Part shown: positions 17,298 through 25,391 of the stretch, in pieces | Numbering within the stretch: the stretch's first letter is position 1 | How the letters are laid out: each line of letters begins with the position of its first letter | NCBI RefSeq assembly: GCF_021653975.1 | Contig: NZ_JAJKFK010000001.1 | Coordinates: 960,863-1,024,862 of the forward strand | DNA from: Amycolatopsis sp. GM8 | GTDB taxonomy: Bacteria; Actinomycetota; Actinomycetes; Mycobacteriales; Pseudonocardiaceae | Reading direction: 5' to 3' | Length of the DNA stretch: 64,000 bases | Position numbers and translations under genes: made by a program | The notes under the pieces: model-generated | Database searches by the model: none | Told to the model about the DNA's origin: nothing | What the model saw: the letters and a program-made list of their open reading frames with translations, nothing else

Positions 17298-18169
17298 GCC
17301 AGCAGCCGGTCCAGCCGCAGCTCGGCGGCGGCCTTGCGGTGGTCGCTCTGGTACTTGAGGATCACGCCCAGCGTGGACTCGACGACCTGCTCGTCGATGG
17401 TGTCCGCGCCGAGCGCGAGCAGGGTGCGCGCCCAGTCCACGGTTTCCGCGATCGACGGCGCCTTGCGCAGTTCCATCGAGCGCAGCGCGCCGACCACGCG
17501 CACGACGGATTCGGTCAGCCGCGCGTCGAGGTCGGGCACCTTGAGCGTCACGATGTCGCGTTCGAGCTCGGGCGACGGGAAGTCCAGGTGCAGGAACAGG
17601 CAGCGGCGTTTGAGCGCCTCGGACAGCTCGCGTGTCGCGTTGGACGTCAGCAGCACGAACGGGCGGCGGGTCGCGGTGATCGTGCCCAGCTCCGGCACGG
17701 TGACCTGGAAGTCGCCGAGGATTTCGAGCAGCAGGCCCTCCATCTCGACGTCCGATTTATCGGTCTCGTCGATCAGCAGCACGGTCGGCTCGGGGTTGCG
17801 GATCGCCTTCAGCAGCGGGCGGGGCAGCAGGAACTCCTCGCTGAACACCTCGTCGCGGGTGTCTTCCCAGCCCTGGTCGCGGCCGGCGGTGATGCGCAGG
17901 AGCTGCTTGGCGTGGTTCCACTCGTAGAGCGCGCGGGCCTCGTCGATGCCCTCGTAGCACTGGAGCCGGACGAGATCGCTGGCCGTCGCCTGGGCGAGCG
18001 CGCGGGCCAGTTCGGTCTTGCCGACCCCGGCCGGGCCTTCGACCAGCAGCGGTTTGCCGAGGCGGTCCGCGAGGTAGACGGTGGTCGCGACCGGGGTGGA
18101 GGCGAGGTACCCGGCACCGGCCAGCAGCTCGACGACCTCGTCCACCGAGCCGAACAACGGTTCCTGCAT
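17294..18169 (-). CDS. MoxR-family AAA+ ATPase
   Basis: A 291-aa ATPase with Walker A EGPAGVGKTEL near residue 40, Walker B LLIDETDKSD near 107 and sensor-1 LLTSNATREL near 142. The C-terminal lid domain is also present. Size and order match MoxR/CoxD-type chaperone ATPases. The frame stays open far upstream, but the residues before this ATG look like non-coding translation (Arg-rich, no pattern), so the short form was chosen. It is cotranscribed with the overlapping VWA gene and presumably acts with that protein on a client complex. Confidence 0.9.
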   Translation of the reverse strand: MQEPLFGSVDEVVELLAGAGYLASTPVATTVYLADRLGKPLLVEGPAGVGKTELARALAQATASDLVRLQCYEGIDEARALYEWNHAKQLLRITAGRDQGWEDTRDEVFSEEFLLPRPLLKAIRNPEPTVLLIDETDKSDVEMEGLLLEILGDFQVTVPELGTITATRRPFVLLTSNATRELSEALKRRCLFLHLDFPSPELERDIVTLKVPDLDARLTESVVRVVGALRSMELRKAPSIAETVDWARTLLALGADTIDEQVVESTLGVILKYQSDHRKAAAELRLDRLLA

Positions 18170-18309
18170 CAGCCCATTGTCCGGTTCGGTTCGCTCGACG
18201 GCGGGGTCAGGGTGCGCAAGGTCACTGTCGGACGACCGCGCCGGGCATCGGCGCCGGTGCGGATAGCATGTCGCTCGTTCGCCGCCCGAGGGAAGGTTGT
18301 CGCAGCCCG

Positions 18310-19203
18310 ATGCGTGTCGTGGTCGCCGGTGCGTCCGGCGTGATCGGAACCGCTCTCGTCCCTGTGTTGCGCGAGGCAGGGCATCACGTGATCCGCCTGG
18401 TTCGCCGGGCACCGGCCGCCGCAGATGAGCGCCGGTGGGATCCCGCCGCGGGAAGTGTCGACCCGGGGACGTTCGACGGTGTCGATGCCGTCGTGAACCT
18501 GTGTGCCGTCGACACCACCGGCAAGCGCTGGTCGCCGGAGTTCAAGGTGGCGCTGCGCGACAGCCGGGTGGTCCCGAGCCGCGTGCTCGCCGGTGCGGTC
18601 GTCGAGAGCGGCGTTCCCGTGCTGCTCAACAGTTCCTCGGTCGCCTACTACGGCGACACCGGCGACAGAGTCGTGGACGAGACTGCGCCGCCCGGCCCGG
18701 GATTCCTGGCGGAGATGGATCGCGACCGGGAACTGGCGACTGAGCCGGCGACGTCGGCCGCGCGGGTTGTGTTGCTGCGCACCGGGATCGTGCTGTCCCC
18801 GACCGGTGGCCTGCTCGGCCAGCTACGGCCCATGGTCGCCTACGGCCTCGGCGGCCGGATAGGCAGCGGGCGGCAGTATTTGTCGTGGATCTCGCTGGCA
18901 GACGAGGTTGCCGCGATCCGCTTCGCACTGGAACACGACGATGTTCGCGGCCCGGTCAACCTTTCCGCCCCGCAGCCGGTGACGAATGCCGAAATGGTCC
19001 GCGCCGTGGGCAAGGCCCTGCACCGGCCGACCCCGTGGGTGTACCCACGCGCCCTGCTACGCGCGGCCGTCGGCGAACTCGCCGACGCCGGCGCCCTCAC
19101 CGGCCAGCGAGCCGTGCCGAATGTGTTGTCCCGACAGGGTTTCGAGTTCCGTCACTCCACTGTGGACACCGCGCTACGAGCCGCCCTGTTCGGCAGCAAC
19201 TGA
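18310..19203 (+). CDS. TIGR01777-family SDR/epimerase-like protein
   Basis: A 297-aa protein of the extended short-chain dehydrogenase fold. The NAD(P)-binding motif is GASGVIG at residues 7-13. The LLNSSSVAYYGDTGD segment corresponds to the epimerase active-site region, and RTGIVLSPTGG and YLSWISLADEV are typical of the TIGR01777 (YfcH/SulA-like) group. The cellular role of this family is poorly defined; an old link to cell division comes from annotation. An upstream in-frame ATG (18268) would add 14 residues without family character. An 11-bp palindrome lies in its 3' end at 19156-19166. Confidence 0.86.
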   Translation: MRVVVAGASGVIGTALVPVLREAGHHVIRLVRRAPAAADERRWDPAAGSVDPGTFDGVDAVVNLCAVDTTGKRWSPEFKVALRDSRVVPSRVLAGAVVESGVPVLLNSSSVAYYGDTGDRVVDETAPPGPGFLAEMDRDRELATEPATSAARVVLLRTGIVLSPTGGLLGQLRPMVAYGLGGRIGSGRQYLSWISLADEVAAIRFALEHDDVRGPVNLSAPQPVTNAEMVRAVGKALHRPTPWVYPRALLRAAVGELADAGALTGQRAVPNVLSRQGFEFRHSTVDTALRAALFGSN

Positions 19204-19450
19204 GTCCACCACTCACTCGCGGGATGAAGAAGCTCACCGAGGCCGTTCGTCGACGCCTTGAGCGACGAGGCGGAGCTGTGCACTCTCACCTGCGGAAACA
19301 AGGCTAATGCCAAGTGGGCGCGGTTGGTCGCGGTCCCGACTGACGGGGCGCGGCAAGGCGCCATCGCCCAAAACGCGCCGGGATGCGGTCAGGCACGATC
19401 AGAGGGTCAGCTCGTCGATAACGGAATGACCACACCGAGCTGACAACCGG
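19204..19450 (+). other. Degraded stretch with short unrecognised ORF
   Basis: No convincing intact gene was found. A frame around 19235-19443 reads FVDALSDEAELCTLTCGNKANAKWARL and continues for about 40 more residues. It looks coding-like but has no clear start and no family I recognise. It may be the tail of a lost gene. It precedes a perfect hairpin and an IS3 remnant, so this side of the scar appears rearranged. Confidence 0.3.
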
Positions 19451-19451
19451 G

Positions 19452-19482
19452 GCTTCCGGCACCTCTTGGAGGTGCCGGAAGC
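19452..19482 (+). terminator. Strong perfect hairpin, terminator-like
   Basis: GCTTCCGGCACCTC pairs perfectly with its complement across a 3-nt TTG loop (14-bp stem, 31 nt in all). It stands 9 bp after the stop of the short unrecognised ORF and about 250 bp after the epimerase-like gene. There is no long U tract. It is an orphan terminator or the remnant of a lost transcription unit. Confidence 0.65.
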
Positions 19483-19594
19483 TTCCCACGGACGAGCCGC
19501 GTTGCCGAAGATCTGCCCGCGCCGCGGTTGGTCAACACCGAGACGCCCCACAACTACTTGGGTAGCTCTTGCATGGGTCAGGCCGCCGATTTAT

Positions 19595-19678
19595 CAGAAA
19601 CTCGTTTTCCTGCTCCAACTCCCGGACACGGCGTTCCAACTCCTTGAGCCGAGCACGTTCCGGCCCAGTAACCCAGAG
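19595..19678 (-). pseudogene. IS3-family transposase OrfA remnant
   Basis: A 28-codon open stretch on the minus strand reads PERARLKELERRVRELEQEN then EFL. This is the leucine-zipper linker that follows the helix-turn-helix of IS3-family OrfA proteins. Both the HTH and the rest of the protein are missing, and the frame dissolves on each side. No terminal inverted repeats were found. It marks a dead insertion sequence in the accessory scar. Confidence 0.6.
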
Positions 19679-19702
19679 TCACCCCGCTCCAGACTATGCG
19701 CT

Positions 19703-20101
19703 CTAGACTGTCGAATACCACAGATCTTCCGCAGAAAAACAGTCGAAATTTAACGCGGTAGACGATAAACGGCCACCAAACATGGTGACGATCGATTCGG
19801 GATCACATCTAAATATTGCATCGTCCACCCGTGGAACGAAAATAACAACTGGGCCATCGGGTGATTCATTGTGAATAGCTTCTCCATGAAGAGCCTGGAT
19901 AAAGACTAAGGGCCTTACCATCGATACAAATCCGATGACCCCACCGTCTTGCATCAGCCTCGCCCAATCCTCTCCGGCATCGTCGTCGAAGTCGACTGTC
20001 AGCGTAAGCGCCTCTGCTTCTGCTCTCGCCCAAGCTTCGGCGGCACGACGAACCCAGGACCGCCGCGCTAACAAACTAAAATCTTCAGTCAAGTCAATCA
20101 A
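19703..20101 (-). CDS. Hypothetical protein in tRNA-linked accessory island
   Basis: A 132-aa protein, acidic (DFDDDAGEDWARLMQDGG) and without a recognised motif or membrane helix. Base composition is clearly lower in GC than neighbouring genes, and codons such as ATA, AAA and AAT are common, so recent acquisition is likely. The start is a TTG supported by GAGGAG six bases upstream; no ATG is available in a suitable place. Size and acidity would suit an immunity or antitoxin-like protein, but nothing in the sequence proves that. It shares strand and composition with the next gene. Confidence 0.6.
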   Translation of the reverse strand: MIDLTEDFSLLARRSWVRRAAEAWARAEAEALTLTVDFDDDAGEDWARLMQDGGVIGFVSMVRPLVFIQALHGEAIHNESPDGPVVIFVPRVDDAIFRCDPESIVTMFGGRLSSTALNFDCFSAEDLWYSTV

Positions 20102-20256
20102 ACCGGGCTCCTCGACGAACCGCGCACCATCCCCTTATCACAACGATACACGTTGATCCAGACGAGGAATTGACTCCTGCACTCGAAGGCGCGTCTTGCT
20201 TCCCTCGTCGCTGGTAAGCGGACTGGCCCCACCCGCGGTTTGCCGGGCCGATCTTT

Positions 20257-20673
20257 TCATCCTTCCCCAACGATTTCCTGCGCGCGGAACAACGTCGCAT
20301 TCCATGCCGCGAGGTAATCAGTATTCGAAACTCGCCAACGCTCTCGAAAATCCGGCTCATCGTCGCTGTCAGCCTGAGCAATGAAGACGTCATCGCCGAT
20401 CCTCCAAATAAGAATAAACCAGCTCTGCTCGAAATCACCAAAGGGACGACTAGCGGTGCCGCCCGGAATATTTGACGAGTTCCATCGTGCCAGATCTCGT
20501 TCTACGTGATCCCACCATGGAAATTCTGCAAGCGATTCGCCGTTGCCGTCGACGAAACGTAGGGCCCAGCCAGACTCGTTCGACCGCCAGAATAGCGACA
20601 CCTCGAATCCCTCAACCTTGACGAAGTCGTCCAGATCAAGAGCAGAAACCAAAGGGGTGTACATCTCACTCAT
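20257..20673 (-). CDS. Hypothetical protein fused downstream of integrase scar
   Basis: A 138-aa protein rich in Trp and acidic residues (FWRSNESGWALRFVDGNG, FPWWDHVERDLARW, ADSDDEPDFRERWRVSN). No family is recognised. The reading frame continues upstream without a stop into decayed integrase sequence. The true start is probably the ATG given here or a second one three codons on, with only a weak AGGCG ribosome site. Lower GC than the chromosome on both sides. With the preceding gene it forms the only intact cargo left beside the tRNA. Could be an immunity-type protein; this is a guess. Confidence 0.6.
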   Translation of the reverse strand: MSEMYTPLVSALDLDDFVKVEGFEVSLFWRSNESGWALRFVDGNGESLAEFPWWDHVERDLARWNSSNIPGGTASRPFGDFEQSWFILIWRIGDDVFIAQADSDDEPDFRERWRVSNTDYLAAWNATLFRAQEIVGEG

Positions 20674-20747
20674 TCGCCTATAGTACCCGCAGCAAACTTT
20701 TTCAAAGACATGTAGAAAACCCCAGGCATTGCCGGACCGCGGACTAC

Positions 20748-21189
20748 TCCCTCGGTCAATGATCAGCTCCGTCGCCGAGAAGTCGCGCAGCTTGTGGAAT
20801 GTCGTCGCGATTCCCAGACGCTCGGCGAGTCGGCCGTACCACTGCATCACGGTGTCGGGCTTCAGCTGCGACATGTTCATTCCATCGAGCGCGGTGCTCG
20901 CGCGAGCCACACGAGGGTGCCCCGTCCGGGTCCCGCCAGGCCGCGCTAACGATCTGAGCTGCCTCCTCCGGCGGCGGGGCTGCGGCGCGCGGGACGGAGG
21001 CTCAGCGACCGAACATGGGTTCACACCGATCCAGCCCGTCGCACAGCGCCCTTGAAAGCTCCGCTCAGCAGGAAGTAAATGCGCCGGTCGAGGAGCCAAG
21101 CCCTTACACTCGTGTGGCCGACCGCGCCTGTCGCAGACGTGCGCCTTGTCGGTGCGGCGGTCCACGAGCGGCGTGCCACCCTTGCCTTC
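20748..21189 (-). pseudogene. Decayed tyrosine recombinase (integrase) gene
   Basis: Pieces of an actinomycete integrase are spread over all three minus-strand frames. DRRTDKAHVCDRRGRPHECK is followed after a shift by RRIYFLLSGAFKGAVR, then by GWIGVNPCSVAEPP, EEAAQIVSAAWRDP and finally QWYGRLAERLGIATTFHKLR with FSATELI. This order matches the core-binding and catalytic domains of integrases from pSAM2-like elements. A large internal deletion and the loss of the catalytic Tyr end leave it inactive. It begins about 65 bp beyond the 3' end of tRNA-Arg, the usual place for such an integrase. Confidence 0.72.
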
Positions 21190-21254
21190 CGGGTAGGCGA
21201 CGACGACAGGGACGAACGCCATCCGACCGCTCGATCATCCCTGCTCAACCGCGG

Positions 21255-21328
21255 CGCCCTGGGCAGGACTCGAACCTGCGACCTAGAGATTAGAAGGCTC
21301 TTGCTCTATCCGGCTGAGCTACCAGGGC
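21255..21328 (-). tRNA. tRNA-Arg (anticodon UCU)
   Basis: A 74-nt cloverleaf on the minus strand. The acceptor GCCCTGG pairs with CCAGGGC, with discriminator G. The D arm is GCTC/GAGC, the T arm is GCAGG/CCTGC with loop TTCGAAT, and the variable region is 5 nt. The anticodon loop CTTCTAA gives TCT, for Arg AGA/AGG codons. The 3' CCA is not encoded. The anticodon stem pairs at four of five positions, with a C-U mismatch at 31-39 next to the loop. The decayed integrase just past its 3' end suggests the gene served as an attachment site. Confidence 0.93.
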
Positions 21329-21414
21329 CTGACGCCGACGGCCGCCGCGGGCGCGGTCACGTCCGCAGTTTAGTCGACGTCACCCTACGTATCGCTCGAC
21401 ACTGGCCGAGCGTT

Positions 21415-22146
21415 TCAACCTCTGCCGAGGTACGGCATCTTGGTCGCCGTGATCGTCATGAACTGCACGTTCGCATCGAGCGGCAAGCCTGCCATGTAGA
21501 GCACCGCGTCCGCGACATGGGACGGGGCGAAAGTCGGCTCCGGGCGAACCGTGCCATCGGCCTGGCGCGCGCCCTCGCTGATGCCGGCCGTCATCTCGGT
21601 CGCCGCGTTGCCGATGTCGATCTGGCCGCACGCGATGTCAAAAGGCCGCCCATCCAGGGAAATCGACTTAGTCAGGCCGGTGATCGCGTGCTTCGTCGCG
21701 GTGTAGGCGACACTCCCCGGCCGCGGGGTGTGCGCCGAGATCGACCCGTTGTTGATGATGCGTCCCCCTTGCGGCCGCTGCTCCTTCATCAGCCGCACCG
21801 CCGCCCGCGCGCACAGGAACGCACCCGTCAGATTGGTGTCCACGGTGCGTCGCCAAGCGCTCACGTCCAGCTCGGCGACGTCACCCGATGGGCCGAATGT
21901 GCCGGCGTTGTTGACCAGCAGATCGAGCCGGCCCCATTCGGCGCGAACGGCATCAAAAAGGGCCTCGACCTGTTCCTCGTCGCCGACATCGGTGGGCACC
22001 ACCAATGCCGGCCGGCCCCCGGCGGTTTCCGCGAGCGCCGAGGGCCGGCGCCCGGCCAGCGCCACGTCATACCCCGCGCCGAGCAGCGCCCGCGCGATCA
22101 CCCTGCCGAGACCCGAACCGGCCCCCGTCACCACCGCGACCGGCAT
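21415..22146 (-). CDS. Short-chain dehydrogenase/reductase
   Basis: A 243-aa classical SDR. The cofactor site is TGAGSGLG at residues 7-14. NNAG follows near residue 84. The catalytic Ser lies in NNGSISA near 135 and the YTATK Tyr/Lys pair near 148-152. The NAD(P) preference cannot be fixed; the AGRRPSAL loop with Arg after the second strand suggests NADPH. The gene lies 3 bp downstream of the dihydrolipoyl dehydrogenase stop-to-start junction, on the same strand, and could be cotranscribed. Substrate unknown. Confidence 0.9.
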   Translation of the reverse strand: MPVAVVTGAGSGLGRVIARALLGAGYDVALAGRRPSALAETAGGRPALVVPTDVGDEEQVEALFDAVRAEWGRLDLLVNNAGTFGPSGDVAELDVSAWRRTVDTNLTGAFLCARAAVRLMKEQRPQGGRIINNGSISAHTPRPGSVAYTATKHAITGLTKSISLDGRPFDIACGQIDIGNAATEMTAGISEGARQADGTVRPEPTFAPSHVADAVLYMAGLPLDANVQFMTITATKMPYLGRG

Positions 22147-22149
22147 GGC

Positions 22150-23535
22150 TCAGAAGTTGATCATGTGGCCGGCGAGGCCGTGGATGGCTTCCTTGACCGC
22201 TTCGCCGAGTGTCGGGTGCGCGTGCACGTTCCGCGCCACCTCGTGCACGGTCAGGTCCCACTGCTGCGCGAGCGTCAGCTCCGGCAGCAACTCCGTCACG
22301 TCCGGCCCGATCAGGTGCGCGCCCAGCAGTTCGCCGTACTTCGCGTCGGACAGGATCTTCACGAAGCCGCCCGGGTCGGCGAGGCCGTGCGCCTTGCCGT
22401 TGGCGGTGAACGGGAACTTCGCGACCTGCACGTCGAACCCCTTCTCCCGCGCCTGCTCCTCGGTCCAGCCGAACGAGGCGATCTGCGGCTGGCAGTACGT
22501 CGCGCGCGGGATCATCGGGTAGTCCAGCGGCATCGTCTCCGCACCACCGATGGTCTCCGCCGCCACGATCCCCATCGACTCGGCCGCGTGCGCGAGCATC
22601 AGCTTCGCTGTCACGTCACCGATCGCGAAGATGTTCGGCACGTTCGTCCGGCAGTACTCGTCCACCGCGATCGCACCGCGCTGGGTGAGCTCGACACCCG
22701 TGTTCTCCAGCCCGTACCCCTCGACGCGCGGCTGGAAACCGATCGCCTGCAAGACCTTGTCGGCCTCCAGGATCTGCGTCGCGCCGCCCGAGGTGACGGT
22801 GACCTTGACCTTCGCGCCGCTGTCGTCGATCGACTCGACGCGGGTGGAGGTCAGCACGTTGATGCCGAGCTTCTTGTACCGCCGCGCCAGCTCCTTGGAC
22901 ACCTCGGCGTCCTCGAGCGGGACCATCCGGTCCAGGAACTCGACGATCGTCACGTCGACGCCGTAGTTGTGCAGCACGTAGGCGAACTCGACGCCGATCG
23001 CGCCCGCGCCGGCGATGATGATGCTGCTGGGCAGCTCCCGCGAAAGGATCTGCTCTTCGTAGGTCACCACGCGCTCGCTGAGCGACGTCCCGGGCAGCAG
23101 CTTCGTCGTCGCGCCCGCCGCGATGATGCAGTTGTCGAACGTGATGGTGTCACCGCCGACCCGCAGCGTGTGCGAGTCGACGAACGTGCCGCGCGCGTCG
23201 TACTCGGTGATCTTGTTCTTCTTCATCAGGAAGTGGACGCCCTTGACCCGGCCGTCCGCCACCGACCGGCTGCGGTCGTACGCCGCGCCGTAGTCGAAGC
23301 GGATCTCACCGTCGGACGAGATCCCGAAGGTCTTGGCCTCGTTCGTCACCAGGTGGGCGAGCTCCGCGTTGCGCAGCAGCGCCTTGGACGGGATGCAGCC
23401 GACGTTCAGGCAGACACCGCCCCAGTACTTCTCCTCCACCACGGCCGTCTTCAGTCCGAGCTGCGCCGCCCGGATCGCCGCGACATAACCGCCAGGCCCG
23501 GCGCCCAGCACCACAACGTCGAAATGTTCAGACAT
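22150..23535 (-). CDS. lpdA: Dihydrolipoyl dehydrogenase (E3)
   Basis: A 461-aa FAD enzyme that re-oxidises dihydrolipoamide for pyruvate and 2-oxoglutarate dehydrogenase and for the glycine cleavage system. The FAD motif is [10 protein letters not shown] at residues 11-20 and the redox-active disulfide is CLNVGC near 41-46. The NAD-binding motif [13 protein letters not shown] is near 180. The interface active-site pair is [14 protein letters not shown] near 440. The length is normal. It could serve as the L protein for the gcvPT genes 20 kb away, although it is not linked to them. Confidence 0.95.
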   Translation of the reverse strand: MSEHFDVVVLGAGPGGYVAAIRAAQLGLKTAVVEEKYWGGVCLNVGCIPSKALLRNAELAHLVTNEAKTFGISSDGEIRFDYGAAYDRSRSVADGRVKGVHFLMKKNKITEYDARGTFVDSHTLRVGGDTITFDNCIIAAGATTKLLPGTSLSERVVTYEEQILSRELPSSIIIAGAGAIGVEFAYVLHNYGVDVTIVEFLDRMVPLEDAEVSKELARRYKKLGINVLTSTRVESIDDSGAKVKVTVTSGGATQILEADKVLQAIGFQPRVEGYGLENTGVELTQRGAIAVDEYCRTNVPNIFAIGDVTAKLMLAHAAESMGIVAAETIGGAETMPLDYPMIPRATYCQPQIASFGWTEEQAREKGFDVQVAKFPFTANGKAHGLADPGGFVKILSDAKYGELLGAHLIGPDVTELLPELTLAQQWDLTVHEVARNVHAHPTLGEAVKEAIHGLAGHMINF

Positions 23536-23591
23536 GCATTCAGCCTATGCCCGCAGGTTCCGTGGTGGCGAAGGCGCCGGACCGCGGAAAA

Positions 23592-23996
23592 TCAGGCCCG
23601 TTCGAGGACGACGATCGGGATCTGACGGTCGGTCTTCTGCTGGTAGTTGTCGTAGTCCGGCCACACCTTCGCCATGATCGACCAGAGCTTCGCGCGCTCC
23701 GCGCCGTCGGCGGTGCGCGCCTTGGCGGCGAACCTGTCGCCCTTGACCTGCACCTTCACCTGGGGGTCCGCCTGCAGGTTGAGATACCAGCCCGGGTTGG
23801 CCGGGGCGCCGCCCTTGGACGCGACGATCACGTAGTCGCCGTCGACCTCCTGATAGATGAGCGCGAACTTGCGGTCCTCGCCGGTCTTGCGGCCGGTGGT
23901 GGTGAGGACCAGCGCGGGGACACCGTCCTTCCAGTCGTGACCCACTTCACCGTCGGTCTCCTCGTAGCGGCGGACGTGCTCATCGCCGAAAAGCAT
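23592..23996 (-). CDS. Deazaflavin (F420)-dependent nitroreductase-family protein
   Basis: A 134-aa split-barrel protein of the Ddn/FDOR-A family. Diagnostic segments are VLTTTGRKTGEDRKFALIY, YVIVASKGGAPANPGWYLNL and VWPDYDNYQQKTDRQIPIVVL. These form the F420-binding barrel and the C-terminal strand. The family transfers hydride from reduced F420 to quinones or other acceptors, mostly at the membrane or in the cytosol of actinomycetes. Individual substrates are rarely known. It lies 57 bp upstream of lpdA on the same strand and is divergent from a LacI regulator. Confidence 0.9.
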   Translation of the reverse strand: MLFGDEHVRRYEETDGEVGHDWKDGVPALVLTTTGRKTGEDRKFALIYQEVDGDYVIVASKGGAPANPGWYLNLQADPQVKVQVKGDRFAAKARTADGAERAKLWSIMAKVWPDYDNYQQKTDRQIPIVVLERA

Positions 23997-24129
23997 CGCG
24001 TCTTTCCTTTCCTGGTAGGGAACGACCCCCTCCCGTCAGTGCAACGCAGGCTGCCCGATCGTTAATCCGACCCGATCGTGTGCATCTGACCAGGCAAAAT
24101 CCGCGAATCCACCTAGAATTCGGCTCTAC

Positions 24130-24143
24130 TGAGAGCGCTTACC
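24130..24143. promoter_or_regulatory. LacI-type half-conserved operator before lacI-family gene
   Basis: TGAGAGCGCTTACC has the central AGCGCT palindrome seen in many actinomycete LacI-family operators (compare the TGGGAGCGCTCCCA class). The outer arms are asymmetric. It lies 16 bp before the regulator ATG, right next to the ribosome site, so autoregulation is plausible. Confidence 0.42.
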
Positions 24144-24158
24144 GGCAAGGGAGGTCCG

Positions 24159-25199
24159 ATGATCACCAGGAGCCACGTGACGCTCGAAGACGTCGCACAG
24201 GTCGCCAATGTGTCGCTGGCCACGGCGTCGCGAGTGCTCAACGGCACCACCAACGTCCGCGACGATCTGCGCGACCGGGTACTGGCCGCCGCGACCGACC
24301 TCGACTACACGCCGAACGTGCACGCTCAGGCGCTCGCCGGCACGTCCCGCCAGGCGGTCGGGGTCGTCTGCCACGACGCGGGCGACCCGTACTTCGCCTC
24401 GATCATCCGCGGCGTGCTGCGGGTGGCCGACCGCAACGGGCTGCTCGTCATGCTGGTGAACACGTTCAGCGATCCCGAAAAGGAGGTCGCGGCGGTGTCC
24501 GTCCTGCGCAGCCAGCGTGCCTCCGCGATCCTGCTCGCCGGCTCGGCGTTCGAGGACAAGACGTGGGAACGCGCGCTGGCGGCGGAGCTGGAACCTTATC
24601 GCCGCGGCGGCGGGCAGGTCGGTGTGCTCACGCGGCACCGCAATCTCAAGGCCGACAGCGTGCAGCCGGAGAACCGGGCCGGCGCGAAAGCGCTCGCGGA
24701 AGCGCTGCTCGGGCTGGGGCACCGGCGGTTCGCCGTGCTCACCGGCCCGCGCACGATGACCACGGTGCTCGACCGGTTCGCCGGGTTCCGGGAAGGACTT
24801 GCCGAGGCCGGGATCGAACTGTCCGAACAAGACGTGTTCGAAGGCGGCCTCGACCGGGACGGCGGCCACGCGGCGGCGGGCGCGCTGCTCGCGGCCGGGC
24901 ACAAGGCGAGCTGCGTGTTCGCGGTGAACGACCAGATGGCGCTCGGCGCGATGACCGCGCTGCGTGCGGCGGGACGGTCGATTCCGGACGACGTCTCGGT
25001 CGCGGGCTTCGACGACATCCCGGTGGCGCGGGACCTGAACCCGTCGCTCACCACCGTCTCCCTGCCGCTGGAGGAGCTCGGCGAGCAGGTGCTGGACCTG
25101 GCGCTCAGCGGAACCCGCGCCGGCCGGAGCCGGGTCCGGCGGGTGGCCGCCGACGTCGTCCTGCGCGACAGCACGGCGAAGGTCCGGCGCCGCCACTGA
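24159..25199 (+). CDS. LacI-family transcriptional regulator
   Basis: A 346-aa repressor. The N-terminal HTH is VTLEDVAQVANVSLATASRVLNG, with a hinge helix ending at HAQALAGT. A periplasmic-binding-like effector domain follows (AVGVVCHDAGDPYFASII; SCVFAVNDQMALGAM; VSVAGFDDIPVA). The start has AAGGGAGG close upstream. No sugar transporter or catabolic gene is next to it, so the effector and regulon are unknown. The nearest divergent gene is the F420-type reductase gene. A palindrome with an AGCGCT core just upstream fits self-control. Confidence 0.92.
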   Translation: MITRSHVTLEDVAQVANVSLATASRVLNGTTNVRDDLRDRVLAAATDLDYTPNVHAQALAGTSRQAVGVVCHDAGDPYFASIIRGVLRVADRNGLLVMLVNTFSDPEKEVAAVSVLRSQRASAILLAGSAFEDKTWERALAAELEPYRRGGGQVGVLTRHRNLKADSVQPENRAGAKALAEALLGLGHRRFAVLTGPRTMTTVLDRFAGFREGLAEAGIELSEQDVFEGGLDRDGGHAAAGALLAAGHKASCVFAVNDQMALGAMTALRAAGRSIPDDVSVAGFDDIPVARDLNPSLTTVSLPLEELGEQVLDLALSGTRAGRSRVRRVAADVVLRDSTAKVRRRH

Positions 25200-25391
25200 A
25201 AATCCACAGTGGACTGCTCTACTCATAGTAGAAAACGTGTGCCAGAGCCATCCGGTGGAATTCGTCCCTACGTTCTGCACGTGCAGATTCACACGAGCGG
25301 AACCACCTGCCCAAGTAGTCATGCTCCGATCGACTGACACTCGATGACAGTTGGCGGGAAAACCGCTCACCCACTCGATAATCATGCCACG

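Noticed and set aside
20257..21222. A 321-aa intact protein from the tRNA side to 20257
   Set aside because: Its N-terminal 180 residues mix real and shifted integrase fragments. Only the C-terminal 138 residues form a plausible separate gene.
19204..21254. A duplicated tRNA 3' end that would mark the far attachment site
   Set aside because: I looked for a second copy of the T-arm and acceptor sequence up to the epimerase-like gene and found none. The far end of the element is lost or lies in sequence too diverged to see.
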